Source: Pseudobacter sp. (lineage in GTDB: Bacteria; Bacteroidota; Bacteroidia; Chitinophagales; Chitinophagaceae). From it: DNA of 64,000 bases. Shown here in pieces: positions 43,355-51,520 of this stretch. How positions within the stretch are numbered: position 1 is the first letter of the stretch; the number at the start of each line of letters is the position of its first letter. The stretch spans positions 62,001 through 126,000 of the forward strand of contig JAFIGX010000025.1 of the NCBI GenBank assembly GCA_017849455.1, read 5' to 3'. Both the position numbers and the translations under genes were made by a program. The notes under the pieces were generated by a model that did not search any database, was not told the DNA's origin, and saw nothing but the letters and a program-made list of their open reading frames with translations.

Positions 43355-44142
43355 ACATACAGGAATACATATCAAGTGGCATAGTTGAAAGCTATGTACT
43401 GGGCCTGGCAGGTGAGGGCGAAAGGGCAGAGTTTGAACAGCTTTGCCTGCAATATCCTGAGCTTGTGGAAGCAAGGACCGCGTTTGAAGAAACGCTGGAA
43501 AAGTTTGCGCTGGCCAATACGATCGTACTTCCTGAGAATTTGAGGTATCGATTTTTAGAAGCAATTGATAGCAGCCCTTCTATAAATCAATCATCAAAAG
43601 TCATCACTATGGAAAATTCACAAAAACCCGTGCGGCGAACAAACTGGTTGGCCGTAGCAGCAGTAATCCTCTTAATCGGTTGCGCTTATTTTGCTTACCA
43701 GTTCTATTCCCAAAGCGAGGAACTTAAAAAAACCAACAAAGAGCTTCAGTCGAGGTTGGATTCTACAGACAACATCCTTAACCAGATCGTGGCTGAGCAA
43801 AAAGTTTTCAAGGATTCCAATGTAACGGTGGTGAACATGGTAGGAACACAGATCGCACCACGTTCTTCTGCCAACGTTTACTGGGATTCGGCTTCATCCA
43901 GTGTTTATCTCGTTGTGAAGAATATGCCGAAGCTGCCTTCCGATCAACAATACCAGCTTTGGGCTTTGATCGATGGCAAACCAAAAGATCTCGGTGTCTT
44001 CGATGCGGAACAGGAAAAACTCATCTTGAAGATGAACAATACGCAAAAAGCAGAAGCTTTTGCGATCACTATCGAGAAGAAGGGCGGCAATCCGTCACCA
44101 ACACTTGAAAAAATGCAATCGATGGGTAAGATGCGACAGTGA
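43351..44142 (+). CDS. Anti-sigma factor, RskA-like
   Basis: A 263-residue membrane protein. The N-terminal part (about 1-90) is a zinc-less anti-sigma domain starting NIQEYISSGIVESYVLGL. One membrane helix (about 96-116) and a coiled linker follow. The C-terminal periplasmic RskA domain (about 160-263) ends in EKKGGNPSPTLEKMQSMGK. It should hold the sigma factor encoded just upstream at the membrane until a signal releases it. GTG start at 43351. A terminator follows. Confidence 0.92.
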   Translation: MNIQEYISSGIVESYVLGLAGEGERAEFEQLCLQYPELVEARTAFEETLEKFALANTIVLPENLRYRFLEAIDSSPSINQSSKVITMENSQKPVRRTNWLAVAAVILLIGCAYFAYQFYSQSEELKKTNKELQSRLDSTDNILNQIVAEQKVFKDSNVTVVNMVGTQIAPRSSANVYWDSASSSVYLVVKNMPKLPSDQQYQLWALIDGKPKDLGVFDAEQEKLILKMNNTQKAEAFAITIEKKGGNPSPTLEKMQSMGKMRQ

Positions 44143-44177
44143 CGCATCTATTGATAAAACCTGATTATCTTAATTCT

Positions 44178-44206
44178 AAAAGGGACCTGGTCAGGTCTCT
44201 TTTTTG
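44178..44206 (+). terminator. Terminator after the anti-sigma gene
   Basis: AAAAGGGACCTG and CAGGTCTCTTTTTT form an imperfect stem with a two-base loop and a T-run. It lies 36 bp past the stop codon. A second, longer hairpin starts 9 bp later. Confidence 0.75.
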
Positions 44207-44214
44207 TTGACAGG

Positions 44215-44285
44215 TCCACAGGTTGAAAAGTTGATAAGGCGAACCTGGGATAAGGACATCCCATGTCAACTTTTTAACCTGTGAA
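44215..44285. repeat. CAGGTTGA-word hairpin, copy 1
   Basis: Arms 44215-44234 and 44266-44285 pair at 18 of 20 positions around the word CAGGTTGAAAAGTTGA. Inside, GGGAT/ATCCC makes a second small stem. It lies between the anti-sigma terminator and vanZ. Copy 2 is at 45790-45882. Confidence 0.75.
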
Positions 44286-44349
44286 CTTTTAAACATTATT
44301 TCTTCATCCGGGAAATCCAATTAGTTTTGGCGCCATAATCAGGTACTAC

Positions 44350-44739
44350 GTGAAGAAATTTTTCAGCCATCTGGCTGTTCCGCTGACCTGGACACTCTTT
44401 ATCCAGGTATTGCTCTGTTTACCGGCCTCCTCTATTCCAGGCATGAAGTGGCATTGGATACCCTTTATGGACAAATATGTCCATATTGTTTTGTTCGGCA
44501 CTTTTACAAGCCTTTGGTGCTATTATTTTTCGTGTAAGGAAAGATCTGCAGAAAAGCTCCGGAAGATCTTTTTGTGGGTATTCCTGACGGCAGTGGCGAA
44601 CGGGACCGCCCTGGAGTTCATACAGCGCTATTTTATCCCCGGCCGCACCTTCGATGGGAGCGATATCCTGGCCAATACCGCCGGCGCCGGCATCGCCTGG
44701 CTCATCTGTAATATTAAACTGCTGAAAATCAATTCGTAA
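44350..44739 (+). CDS. VanZ-family membrane protein
   Basis: A 129-residue integral membrane protein with about four helices (5-30, 42-62, 75-92, 105-125). VanZ-like marks are the MDKYVHIVLFGTF segment and LEFIQRYFIPGRTFDGSDILANTAGAGIAW near the end. The family occurs in glycopeptide-resistance clusters but mostly as single genes of unknown role. GTG start at 44350. No neighbours suggest antibiotic resistance here. Confidence 0.85.
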   Translation: MKKFFSHLAVPLTWTLFIQVLLCLPASSIPGMKWHWIPFMDKYVHIVLFGTFTSLWCYYFSCKERSAEKLRKIFLWVFLTAVANGTALEFIQRYFIPGRTFDGSDILANTAGAGIAWLICNIKLLKINS

Positions 44740-44768
44740 TTTTTTGGTTCCGCTATGGGCAAAAAAAT

Positions 44769-44790
44769 GGCCCCTGTAGAAACAGGGGCC
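44769..44790 (-). terminator. Strong hairpin with T-run on the minus strand
   Basis: A perfect 8-bp stem (GGCCCCTG / CAGGGGCC) with a 6-base loop. The seven-base run at its left edge reads ATTTTTTT on the minus strand, so this is an intrinsic terminator for leftward transcription. It is over 340 bp beyond the nearest minus-strand gene (45132). Confidence 0.75.
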
Positions 44791-45131
44791 GTAACCAAAA
44801 CTAACTGCTTATGAGAAAATTGACTGCTTTATGTGAGTCTTTTAAAAAGAACTTCTGATTTATATAACGCAAATCCGGTGCCATTAGTATAACGCTTTGC
44901 GTTAAAGAAGGTTTAAAACACAGTTACCGGGGATTTGCAAAGAGCGTAATAGAATTACGATACAAAGGAACTATGTGTGCGCGTAATTTCCATTCCTCTG
45001 CTGGATTTTTTCAAAATGTTAACAATCCGAATTCCCGCAAATCCGCTATCAATAAGACTTTTCAATGAACTATATATCACGCTACGATTAAAAAACTATT
45101 AAACCTTTCCGTTGAGAAAGCAGTTTGGCCA
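44791..45131. other. Intergenic region between vanZ and DUF937-like gene
   Basis: No ordinary gene. It has a 15-codon ORF (44811-44858) opening ATGAGAAAATTG shortly after the hairpin on the plus strand, and a small CGCTTTGCG-type palindrome near 44900. On the minus strand it could be a long 3' UTR or a small RNA ending at the hairpin. Confidence 0.4.
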
Positions 45132-45707
45132 TTAGCGGCTGAAAAGACCTTTCACGGTGTCCAGTATACTGCCACCTTGTCCCCCACCCGAAAACATGGC
45201 CGTAATATCCTTCAGGTCAACATGACCATCTCCATTCTTGTCTAACCCTCCCTGGGTTACTTTACCCAATAATCCCTGTATGTCGATCCCCTCCGATTTA
45301 CCGCCACTGAGATGGTTGAAGATGCCCTGTATATCGAAACTGCTATCATTGGGATCGTTGGTCTTCCCCACGAGCTTCTGCAGCACATTGGGCACCAGGT
45401 TGCCGGCAATGCCGCTGGCTGCCTGCTGGTCGAGCCCGAATTTGCTCATGAGGTCCTGGATCACGTTGCCGGACACATTTTGTACAACGGGGTTATTAGG
45501 GTCGGCAGCAGCTTCCTTCTTGCCGAACAAACCGAGCAGGTCCTGAAGGCCACCGCCCGACAGGATATTCTGGAGACTGCCTGCAATGGAATTGCCTGTT
45601 GCCGCGATCACTTCTTCGTTCTGTTCATTAGGTACGGCAGGATTGTTGACGATAGCATCGCCTGCCTGTCCTTTCACGAGGTTAATGAGGTTCTCTAACA
45701 TAAGCAT
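45132..45707 (-). CDS. DUF937/YidB-like protein with an EF-hand-type loop
   Basis: A 191-residue soluble helical protein, Gly-, Asn- and Leu-rich, with repeated amphipathic helices (LQNILSGGGLQDLLGLF, VIQDLMSKFGL, IAGNLVPNVLQKLVGK) as in DUF937/YidB-like proteins. Near 153-165 a DKNGDGHVDLKDI loop has the EF-hand/dockerin Ca-binding spacing. No signal peptide. The start could be the first or third codon (45707 or 45701). Function unknown. Confidence 0.75.
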   Translation of the reverse strand: MLMLENLINLVKGQAGDAIVNNPAVPNEQNEEVIAATGNSIAGSLQNILSGGGLQDLLGLFGKKEAAADPNNPVVQNVSGNVIQDLMSKFGLDQQAASGIAGNLVPNVLQKLVGKTNDPNDSSFDIQGIFNHLSGGKSEGIDIQGLLGKVTQGGLDKNGDGHVDLKDITAMFSGGGQGGSILDTVKGLFSR

Positions 45708-45789
45708 AATGTTTTTATGCTATCTAAGATACGACATTGAGGAACCGAAAGATGTGGGGAAGAATTATTTTGATGTTAAGTTGAAAAGA

Positions 45790-45882
45790 AGTTGACAGGT
45801 TGACTGGTTGAAAAGTTTACAAGGAATAGCCGTAACTCCGGTTCCTCCCTTATCAACCTGTCAACCTGTTAACCTGTCAACT
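45790..45882. repeat. CAGGTTGA-word hairpin, copy 2
   Basis: Arms 45790-45810 and 45862-45882 pair at 19 of 21 positions. The right arm has three near-tandem words (CAACCTGT, CAACCTGT, TAACCTGT). Inside, GGAA/TTCC and a CCGTAACTCCGG-like core can pair. The right arm ends 3 bp before the prfA stop at 45886. Related in sequence to 44215-44285. Confidence 0.75.
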
Positions 45883-45885
45883 CTA

Positions 45886-46950
45886 CTATTGCTGCTTCGC
45901 CAGCTTTTCCGCATTTTCAGCGAACTGCAGTTTATCGATAAACTCCTGGATGCTCCCGTTCAGCACTTCATCGAGGTTATAAACGGTCAACCCGATGCGG
46001 TGATCGGTTACCCGTCCCTGTGGATAGTTGTAAGTACGGATCTTGGCGCTGCGGTCGCCGGTGCTTACCAGGCTTTTGCGGTGGCGTGCGATCTCATCTT
46101 CCTGCTTGCGCACCTGTTCTTCATATAATTTGGTACGCAGCATTTGCATGGCCTTTTCGCGGTTGCCCAACTGGGTGCGTTCCGTTTGACACATGACCAC
46201 GGTGCCAGTAGGGATATGGGTGAGAATTACTTTTGTTTCTACTTTGTTCACGTTCTGACCACCGGCGCCTCCACTTCGTGCCGTTTCCATTTTCACGTCG
46301 CTCTCTTTCACTTCCACGTCCACCTCTTCCGCTTCGGGCATTACGGCCACCGTGGCAGCCGAAGTATGCACGCGGCCGGAAGCCTCTGTATCGGGCACAC
46401 GCTGCACACGATGTACGCCGCTTTCGAATTTCATGGTGCCATACACATCATCGCCCACCACTTCCACCTGCACTTCCTTGTATCCGCCTACGGTCCCTTC
46501 CGTTTCGCTCAACACGGCTGTTTTCCAGCCTTTCTTTTCAAAATAACGGAGATACATACGCAGCAGGTCGCCGGCAAAGAGAGAGGCTTCATCACCCCCG
46601 GTACCTGCACGGATCTCCAGAATGGCATTCTTCTCATCCTGTGGGTCTTTCGGGATCAGGAGTTGGCGGATCTCTGCTTCCAGGGCTTCCTTCCTTTCTT
46701 CGAGAACAGGCAGTTCTTCCTTGGCCAGTTCGCGCAGTTCGGCATCATCGCCATTCAAAGCTGCACGATAGCTTTCGAGGTCATTCAGTACGGATTTATA
46801 TTGCTGATGCGCATGTACAATTTTTTCCAGGCTGCGATACTCCTTGCTTAAAGCAGTGAACTGCTTGTTATTGCTCACGATCTCAGGGTTTGTCAGCGAC
46901 ACCCCGAGGTTCTCGAACCGGGCAGTAATAGCTTCCAGTTTGTCTAACAT
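45886..46950 (-). CDS. prfA: Peptide chain release factor 1
   Basis: Recognises UAA and UAG and triggers release of the finished protein. The 354 residues match RF1. The GGQ motif, which acts in the peptidyl-transferase centre, is at 230-232 in GSGGAGGQNVNKVETKV. The codon-recognition domain holds SGRVHTSAATVAVMPE, the RF1-type form. The start MLDKLEAI is standard. A CAGGTTGA-word hairpin follows the stop immediately and may serve as its terminator. Confidence 0.97.
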   Translation of the reverse strand: MLDKLEAITARFENLGVSLTNPEIVSNNKQFTALSKEYRSLEKIVHAHQQYKSVLNDLESYRAALNGDDAELRELAKEELPVLEERKEALEAEIRQLLIPKDPQDEKNAILEIRAGTGGDEASLFAGDLLRMYLRYFEKKGWKTAVLSETEGTVGGYKEVQVEVVGDDVYGTMKFESGVHRVQRVPDTEASGRVHTSAATVAVMPEAEEVDVEVKESDVKMETARSGGAGGQNVNKVETKVILTHIPTGTVVMCQTERTQLGNREKAMQMLRTKLYEEQVRKQEDEIARHRKSLVSTGDRSAKIRTYNYPQGRVTDHRIGLTVYNLDEVLNGSIQEFIDKLQFAENAEKLAKQQ

Positions 46951-46967
46951 GTTTTATCTTATTTTTA

Positions 46968-47083
46968 CAAAGAAAGGCACAAAATTCAGTTGACCACGAA
47001 GGCCCGAAGGCACAAAGGGATCGATTTCAACATTATTCCTTTAGTCTTCGTAGTGTAAATATATTGCGCCTTTTATTTTAAGG
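46968..47083. repeat. CACGAAGGC-word imperfect inverted repeat
   Basis: The left arm includes AAAGAAAGGCACAAA and then CCACGAAGGCCCGAAGGCAC. The right arm, read on the opposite strand, has AAAAGGCGCAA, ACTACGAAGAC and TAAAGG in the same order. Pairing is patchy, but the quasi-tandem words match the style of the other hairpins. It fills the divergent gap between prfA and the amidohydrolase gene. Confidence 0.5.
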
Positions 47084-47112
47084 AGTGCAAAGTTAATCGT
47101 TTCAAGGCTTCC

Positions 47113-48288
47113 ATGAGTTACAGAAAGTTCAGCGCAGATTATTTATTTACCGGCAGCCAGTTGTTGACCGGCAACCGGGTATTGATCACCGACATGCAGG
47201 GTGTGATCATTGACCTGGCGCCTTTGTCATCTGCCGGGGATGATATCGAAAAGTTCAACGGGATTCTTTGTCCAGGTTTCGTGAATACCCATTGCCACCT
47301 GGAGCTGAGCCATTTGAAAGGCAGGATCCCTGAAAATACAGGAATGATCGATTTTCTGCTGGGGGTAATGGGGCAAAGAAATTTCCCTGCAGATCAGGTC
47401 CTTGAAGCGATCGCCGATGGCGAAGCAGAAATGCTGCGCAATGGGATCGTGGCCGTGGGCGATATCTGCAATACGGCCGATACCCTTCATCAAAAACGAA
47501 AAAAGAACCTGGTCTACCACAATTTTGTGGAAGCAACAGGCTTTATCGAAGCCACTGCCCAAAAACGATTTGAAGCATCGAGGTCCGTGCTGGATGAATT
47601 GAGCGGTACAGGCCCGGGGTCCATCGTTCCACATGCGCCTTACTCGGTTTCTCCAGCTTTGCTGAAGCTGATCACTGAAATGCCGGGGAACCGCCTGCTT
47701 ACGGTCCACAACCAGGAGAGCAGGGCAGAAAATGAATTCATCGAGCGTGGCGCCAGAGATTTCCACCGCCTCTACAAAGCCCTGGGCATCGATGTGGCTT
47801 TTTATAAAGGTTCCGGCAAGAGCAGTCTGCAGACTTACTTCCCTGCCTTTCTTCCCCAGCAATCAGTGATCTTCGTTCACAATGTAACGACCCAGGAGGC
47901 AGATATCCGCTCTATCGCCAATGGCCAACTCCCGCCTTCTCATTGTTTCTTCTGCTGTTGTCCGAATGCCAATCTATATATCGGCAATGGCCTGCCTCCG
48001 ATCGACCTGCTACGCCGGTCAGATGCCCGTATCACGATCGGTACCGATAGCCTGGCTTCCAATCATCAGCTCAGTGTACTGGAAGAGTTGAAAACGATTC
48101 AGCACTATTTTGCGCATATTGATCTCCGTGAGTTATTGCAGTGGGCTACATTGAATGGAGCCGCAGCATTGCAGATGGAAGATCGTTTCGGGAGCTTCGA
48201 TGCCGGTAAGAGACCGGGAGTGATATTATTGGAAAATGTTGGGGAAGGGATGAGAATAGGGAATGCAACAGTGAGAAGGGTTGTCTGA
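47113..48288 (+). CDS. Amidohydrolase (chlorohydrolase/deaminase type)
   Basis: A 391-residue metal-dependent hydrolase with a TIM barrel. Metal ligands are His60 and His62 in GFVNTHCHLELSH, then a His in HNQE, and the Asp in GTDSLASN. HAPYSVSP is also typical. The closest functional group by motif is the deaminases acting on aromatic amine rings (SAH/MTA or aminodeoxyfutalosine deaminases). A role in futalosine-type menaquinone synthesis is possible, but no mqn gene is near. Its stop codon lies within a 32-bp inverted repeat shared with recO. Confidence 0.82.
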   Translation: MSYRKFSADYLFTGSQLLTGNRVLITDMQGVIIDLAPLSSAGDDIEKFNGILCPGFVNTHCHLELSHLKGRIPENTGMIDFLLGVMGQRNFPADQVLEAIADGEAEMLRNGIVAVGDICNTADTLHQKRKKNLVYHNFVEATGFIEATAQKRFEASRSVLDELSGTGPGSIVPHAPYSVSPALLKLITEMPGNRLLTVHNQESRAENEFIERGARDFHRLYKALGIDVAFYKGSGKSSLQTYFPAFLPQQSVIFVHNVTTQEADIRSIANGQLPPSHCFFCCCPNANLYIGNGLPPIDLLRRSDARITIGTDSLASNHQLSVLEELKTIQHYFAHIDLRELLQWATLNGAAALQMEDRFGSFDAGKRPGVILLENVGEGMRIGNATVRRVV

Positions 48289-48386
48289 ACTGGGATTGGT
48301 GGGATGTATGGGACAGATGGGATAAGATACCTACGCAGAGTCATTTCCCATAAATCCCATACATCCCACCAATCCCAGTTCAGACA
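48282..48386. repeat. 32-bp perfect inverted repeat spanning both stop codons
   Basis: Arms 48282-48313 and 48355-48386 are perfectly complementary over 32 bp with a 41-bp spacer. The arm is built of words TGGGATTGG-TGGGATG-TATGGGA. The stop of the amidohydrolase gene (48286-48288) is in the left arm and that of recO (48380-48382) in the right arm, so both end with the same Val-stop codons (GTC TGA). Pairing continues with TATGGGA/ATGGGA-like bases further in. Confidence 0.9.
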
Positions 48387-49123
48387 GTCAGTATCTCCTG
48401 CAGCACCGGTAAAGTCTTCATCTGGCCGAAATCCTGTATATGCAAAGCATAGAAAGTCTGATAAGCCTGCAATAATGCCCGCCTGATCTCCTGGTTCAAA
48501 GGGATCTGTTTCAATTCATGCGGCTGCATTACCCTCAGCAATTGTGAAGTGATAAAACTGTATTGCCCTTCAATGAAATAAGGATGTACCGGATGCTCAT
48601 GCGTAAATTCACCTTCCTTCAGATCGAGGTAATGGTTGTGCTCGGAATAGTCGTCGCTGAAACGGAAACCATAGAAAGCGGTGAGATGAAGGGCGAAAAA
48701 TAAAGGGAAATTGGCTGCCGCCTGATCCTCTGCTTCATCGAGATGAATAAAGGCATCTTCCAGGAAATGAAAAAGGTCAGGATTGGATTCGGGCTGTTTC
48801 AGCGTTTTCTGCAACAGCTCTACCATGAACAGGGCTACTGCATTCTTCACCACGTTGAAAAAAATATGCTGATAGAGATAGCCCCATTTGAACTCTTTGA
48901 TCCTTTGCAGGTTCTTCAGCTCATTATGATATACGATCATATCGAGGATGGCTGCCGGCTGGAAGAGGTTGGCCTTGCCTGAACCTTTTTTGGAAGATGT
49001 TCTAACACCATTCACCAGGTACGACTGTATGCCGAAGAGCTCCGTGTAGATGGTAACGATGACGCTGGTTTCGCCATACTTCACGGTGCGCAATACAATC
49101 CCTTTGGTATGATGGAGCGTCAT
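48380..49123 (-). CDS. recO: DNA repair protein RecO
   Basis: A 247-residue mediator that helps load RecA in the RecFOR gap-repair pathway. The N-terminal OB fold has HHTKGIVLRTVKYGETSVIVTIYTE and the GVRTSSKKG loop. The helical C-terminal part lacks the four zinc cysteines seen in some RecO proteins, which is usual in this phylum. Length is family-typical. Its start overlaps the end of porZ by 4 bp (ATGA). Confidence 0.93.
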   Translation of the reverse strand: MTLHHTKGIVLRTVKYGETSVIVTIYTELFGIQSYLVNGVRTSSKKGSGKANLFQPAAILDMIVYHNELKNLQRIKEFKWGYLYQHIFFNVVKNAVALFMVELLQKTLKQPESNPDLFHFLEDAFIHLDEAEDQAAANFPLFFALHLTAFYGFRFSDDYSEHNHYLDLKEGEFTHEHPVHPYFIEGQYSFITSQLLRVMQPHELKQIPLNQEIRRALLQAYQTFYALHIQDFGQMKTLPVLQEILTV

Positions 49124-51432
49124 TTTTTGATGAATACTATTTTGGTGACCATTTTCTCATTGCCTGCATCATCCCTGATCAATACGAGGTATATGCCTGT
49201 GGAGATGGCGGCTCCCTGGTAGGTCTTTCCATTCCAGATGGCCTGTCCGCCCAACGCGCGGGTCTGATATACCAACCTCCCATCCATCTCCGTGATCTTC
49301 ACGATGGAATTATTGGCCACACCACGAATGGCAATGGTACCGTTATACCCAGGCGGTACCGGGTTGGGGAACACCAGCACATCGGTATTGGTGTTGGTGC
49401 CTTCGGTGGCTGTACTTCTGAATGAGCAGATGCCTTTGGCGGTAGCAAAAAAAACCTCTCCTGTATTACCGTCGATGGCGATCTGGCGGACATCGTTGCT
49501 GAGGAGCGGGCTATTCTCTTCCGCAAACCGGTAAATTGTTTTGGCGCCGTCGGCACTGATGAGCCAGACACCGTGTTGGGTGCCTACCCATTTTCGATCG
49601 GCCCCATCCACTGCAATTGCCTGCACCTGTTCATTGCCGAAAAGATAACCTGCAAAATTATCCTGCTGCACTACAGGGATCACTGCTTCACATCCGGCAT
49701 TGCTGAATGCTTCCTGCGGGCATTGAATGATGCCCACGCCCTGCATGGTTCCCACCCAGATGAACCCGCTTTTGTCTTTGGCAATGCTCAGTACATTATC
49801 ATGCGGGAGGTTGCCATTGCCTTTTCCTGCACGATACCATTTCCACCGGTCATCGGCGGGATTGTCGACCGAAGCCCCATAATTAAAACAAAACAGTCCA
49901 TTGCTTTTTGGAGAAACGGTCCATACCTGCTTCGCATCATCGATCACGATCTGCGACAAGGCATTCTCACCAACAGGGAATGGGACGATAAATGAACGCC
50001 AGTTCCCATCGGGCTTTCTCACCAGCAGGGCCGACGGTGACCCATAATTCGCCACCCACAAATTATTTTCCGTATCAAAGCTCAGGCCACTCACGCGATA
50101 GCTGCCGGGTGAAAAATAAGCAGGCTGCAGCGGCGACCGTTGTTTGAACACTTCAGGCGGCTGCCCGGATTTGAAGTGCAATAACCCGCCTCCATAAGAA
50201 CCTGCCCACACCGATGCATCACGGGGATCGATGGCCAATGAAACGAGATCGGGCAGGCTATCCGGCAATGATCTGGAAGCATTGTTGAAATTGGTCCAGG
50301 TATCGGACGAAAATGTATACAGTCCATTTTTATTGCCGGTGGGTTCCCAGTTGGTATTGACTGCACCTGCGGCTGCCCAGAGCATGTTGCTCAAAACCTG
50401 CATATTGCCCGAAGCAAAGGAATAAGGGGAATTGGGAATGAATTGTTCAAAGGATGAGCCGTTGAACTTCGATAATCCTGTCAGTGAATCGGCGATCCAG
50501 TATTCATTATTGTGCAGGATGGCCTGGCGGGGGTTGGAGATAAAGGACGGGTCCTGTATGATCCGTTCCACGTTGCCTGCAGGTGTAAGCACTACGATGC
50601 GGCCGGTACCTGGCTGCGATTCGCTCAGCAGGATCTTGCCACCGGTGATGGTGCAGTCGCTGATCGTCCATCCATCGGTATACAGGAAACTCCAGTTCGT
50701 ACCCGTATTCACGAACAGGGAATCGTTCTTCAGAACGATCACGGAATTGGTCATTGTGCTCACTGATTGAACAGGGCCATTGGGCAGGGCATTCGTGCCG
50801 GACACCAATTGCCAGTTGCGGAAATCAGCCAGGTTATTGCTATTGACCGGCGCCTTCTTCAATCCTTCAGCAGTGGCCGCATAAAAGAACCGGTCATCGG
50901 ACCCGGTGGCATACACGGCTGTTTTGCTGCCACTGCTGCCGATGATCCAGGTATCGCGTACTTCATGTTTCTGAAGATCGATCACGATAATACCGATGCC
51001 GGTGCTGAGATAAGCAAAGGGAGCGCGCGTATGGACCCGGAAGATCGTTTTATTGCCGGCCAATGGAGATCTTTTGATATCATCGATATTGATCACTTTG
51101 TTCTTTTCCAGTATATCTACATTGCTGCTGTTATAGGCAATGATAAGCTGGTCTGGGGTGATGCCTTGGGCAATAGCGCTGATACCTGTTTCACTGAGCC
51201 CGCCGGTCTTGCTCCAGCGCTCGATACTTTTATCACTGAGGTTTATGGAGAATACACTATAAGGAGTGGCGCACCATACGAGTTGATCATTCCCATTATC
51301 AGGGTCGGTGAGGCGAATGGCCTGGTGATAGGGCAGGTGATCTCTCCAATGGCCGATAGGTGGAATCTGAGAACGGGATGCCAACGGCAGGAAGCCTGCG
51401 GCATACAATATGACCATGATGCATTGACGCAT
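49120..51432 (-). CDS. porZ: PorZ-like type IX secretion surface protein
   Basis: A 770-residue exported protein. After a signal peptide (about 1-21) come two beta-propeller domains with repeated two-component-regulator propeller blades (VWCATPYSVFSI, VWAGSYGGGLLHF, IWVGTMQGVGII, KWVGTQHGVWLI). It ends in a type IX C-terminal sorting domain with VFPNPV and ending KMVTKIVFIKK. The start IGHWRDHLPYHQA is the PorZ hallmark. In Porphyromonas, PorZ works with PorU to attach cargo to anionic LPS at the surface. ATG at 51432 is preferred over a TTG three codons upstream. Transcribed with recO. Confidence 0.88.
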   Translation of the reverse strand: MRQCIMVILYAAGFLPLASRSQIPPIGHWRDHLPYHQAIRLTDPDNGNDQLVWCATPYSVFSINLSDKSIERWSKTGGLSETGISAIAQGITPDQLIIAYNSSNVDILEKNKVINIDDIKRSPLAGNKTIFRVHTRAPFAYLSTGIGIIVIDLQKHEVRDTWIIGSSGSKTAVYATGSDDRFFYAATAEGLKKAPVNSNNLADFRNWQLVSGTNALPNGPVQSVSTMTNSVIVLKNDSLFVNTGTNWSFLYTDGWTISDCTITGGKILLSESQPGTGRIVVLTPAGNVERIIQDPSFISNPRQAILHNNEYWIADSLTGLSKFNGSSFEQFIPNSPYSFASGNMQVLSNMLWAAAGAVNTNWEPTGNKNGLYTFSSDTWTNFNNASRSLPDSLPDLVSLAIDPRDASVWAGSYGGGLLHFKSGQPPEVFKQRSPLQPAYFSPGSYRVSGLSFDTENNLWVANYGSPSALLVRKPDGNWRSFIVPFPVGENALSQIVIDDAKQVWTVSPKSNGLFCFNYGASVDNPADDRWKWYRAGKGNGNLPHDNVLSIAKDKSGFIWVGTMQGVGIIQCPQEAFSNAGCEAVIPVVQQDNFAGYLFGNEQVQAIAVDGADRKWVGTQHGVWLISADGAKTIYRFAEENSPLLSNDVRQIAIDGNTGEVFFATAKGICSFRSTATEGTNTNTDVLVFPNPVPPGYNGTIAIRGVANNSIVKITEMDGRLVYQTRALGGQAIWNGKTYQGAAISTGIYLVLIRDDAGNEKMVTKIVFIKK

Positions 51433-51520
51433 AGTGATCAAAGGTAAGGAAGGGCGCCCGATTTCATTTTTCCCCCCAAATTAACTTTCTTTGTCTCCTT
51501 GCATACTAAATCGATCATCC

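Noticed and set aside
44350..44739. Glycopeptide-resistance cluster because of VanZ
   Set aside because: No vanA/H/X/R/S-type genes are near; lone VanZ-family proteins are common and not linked to resistance.
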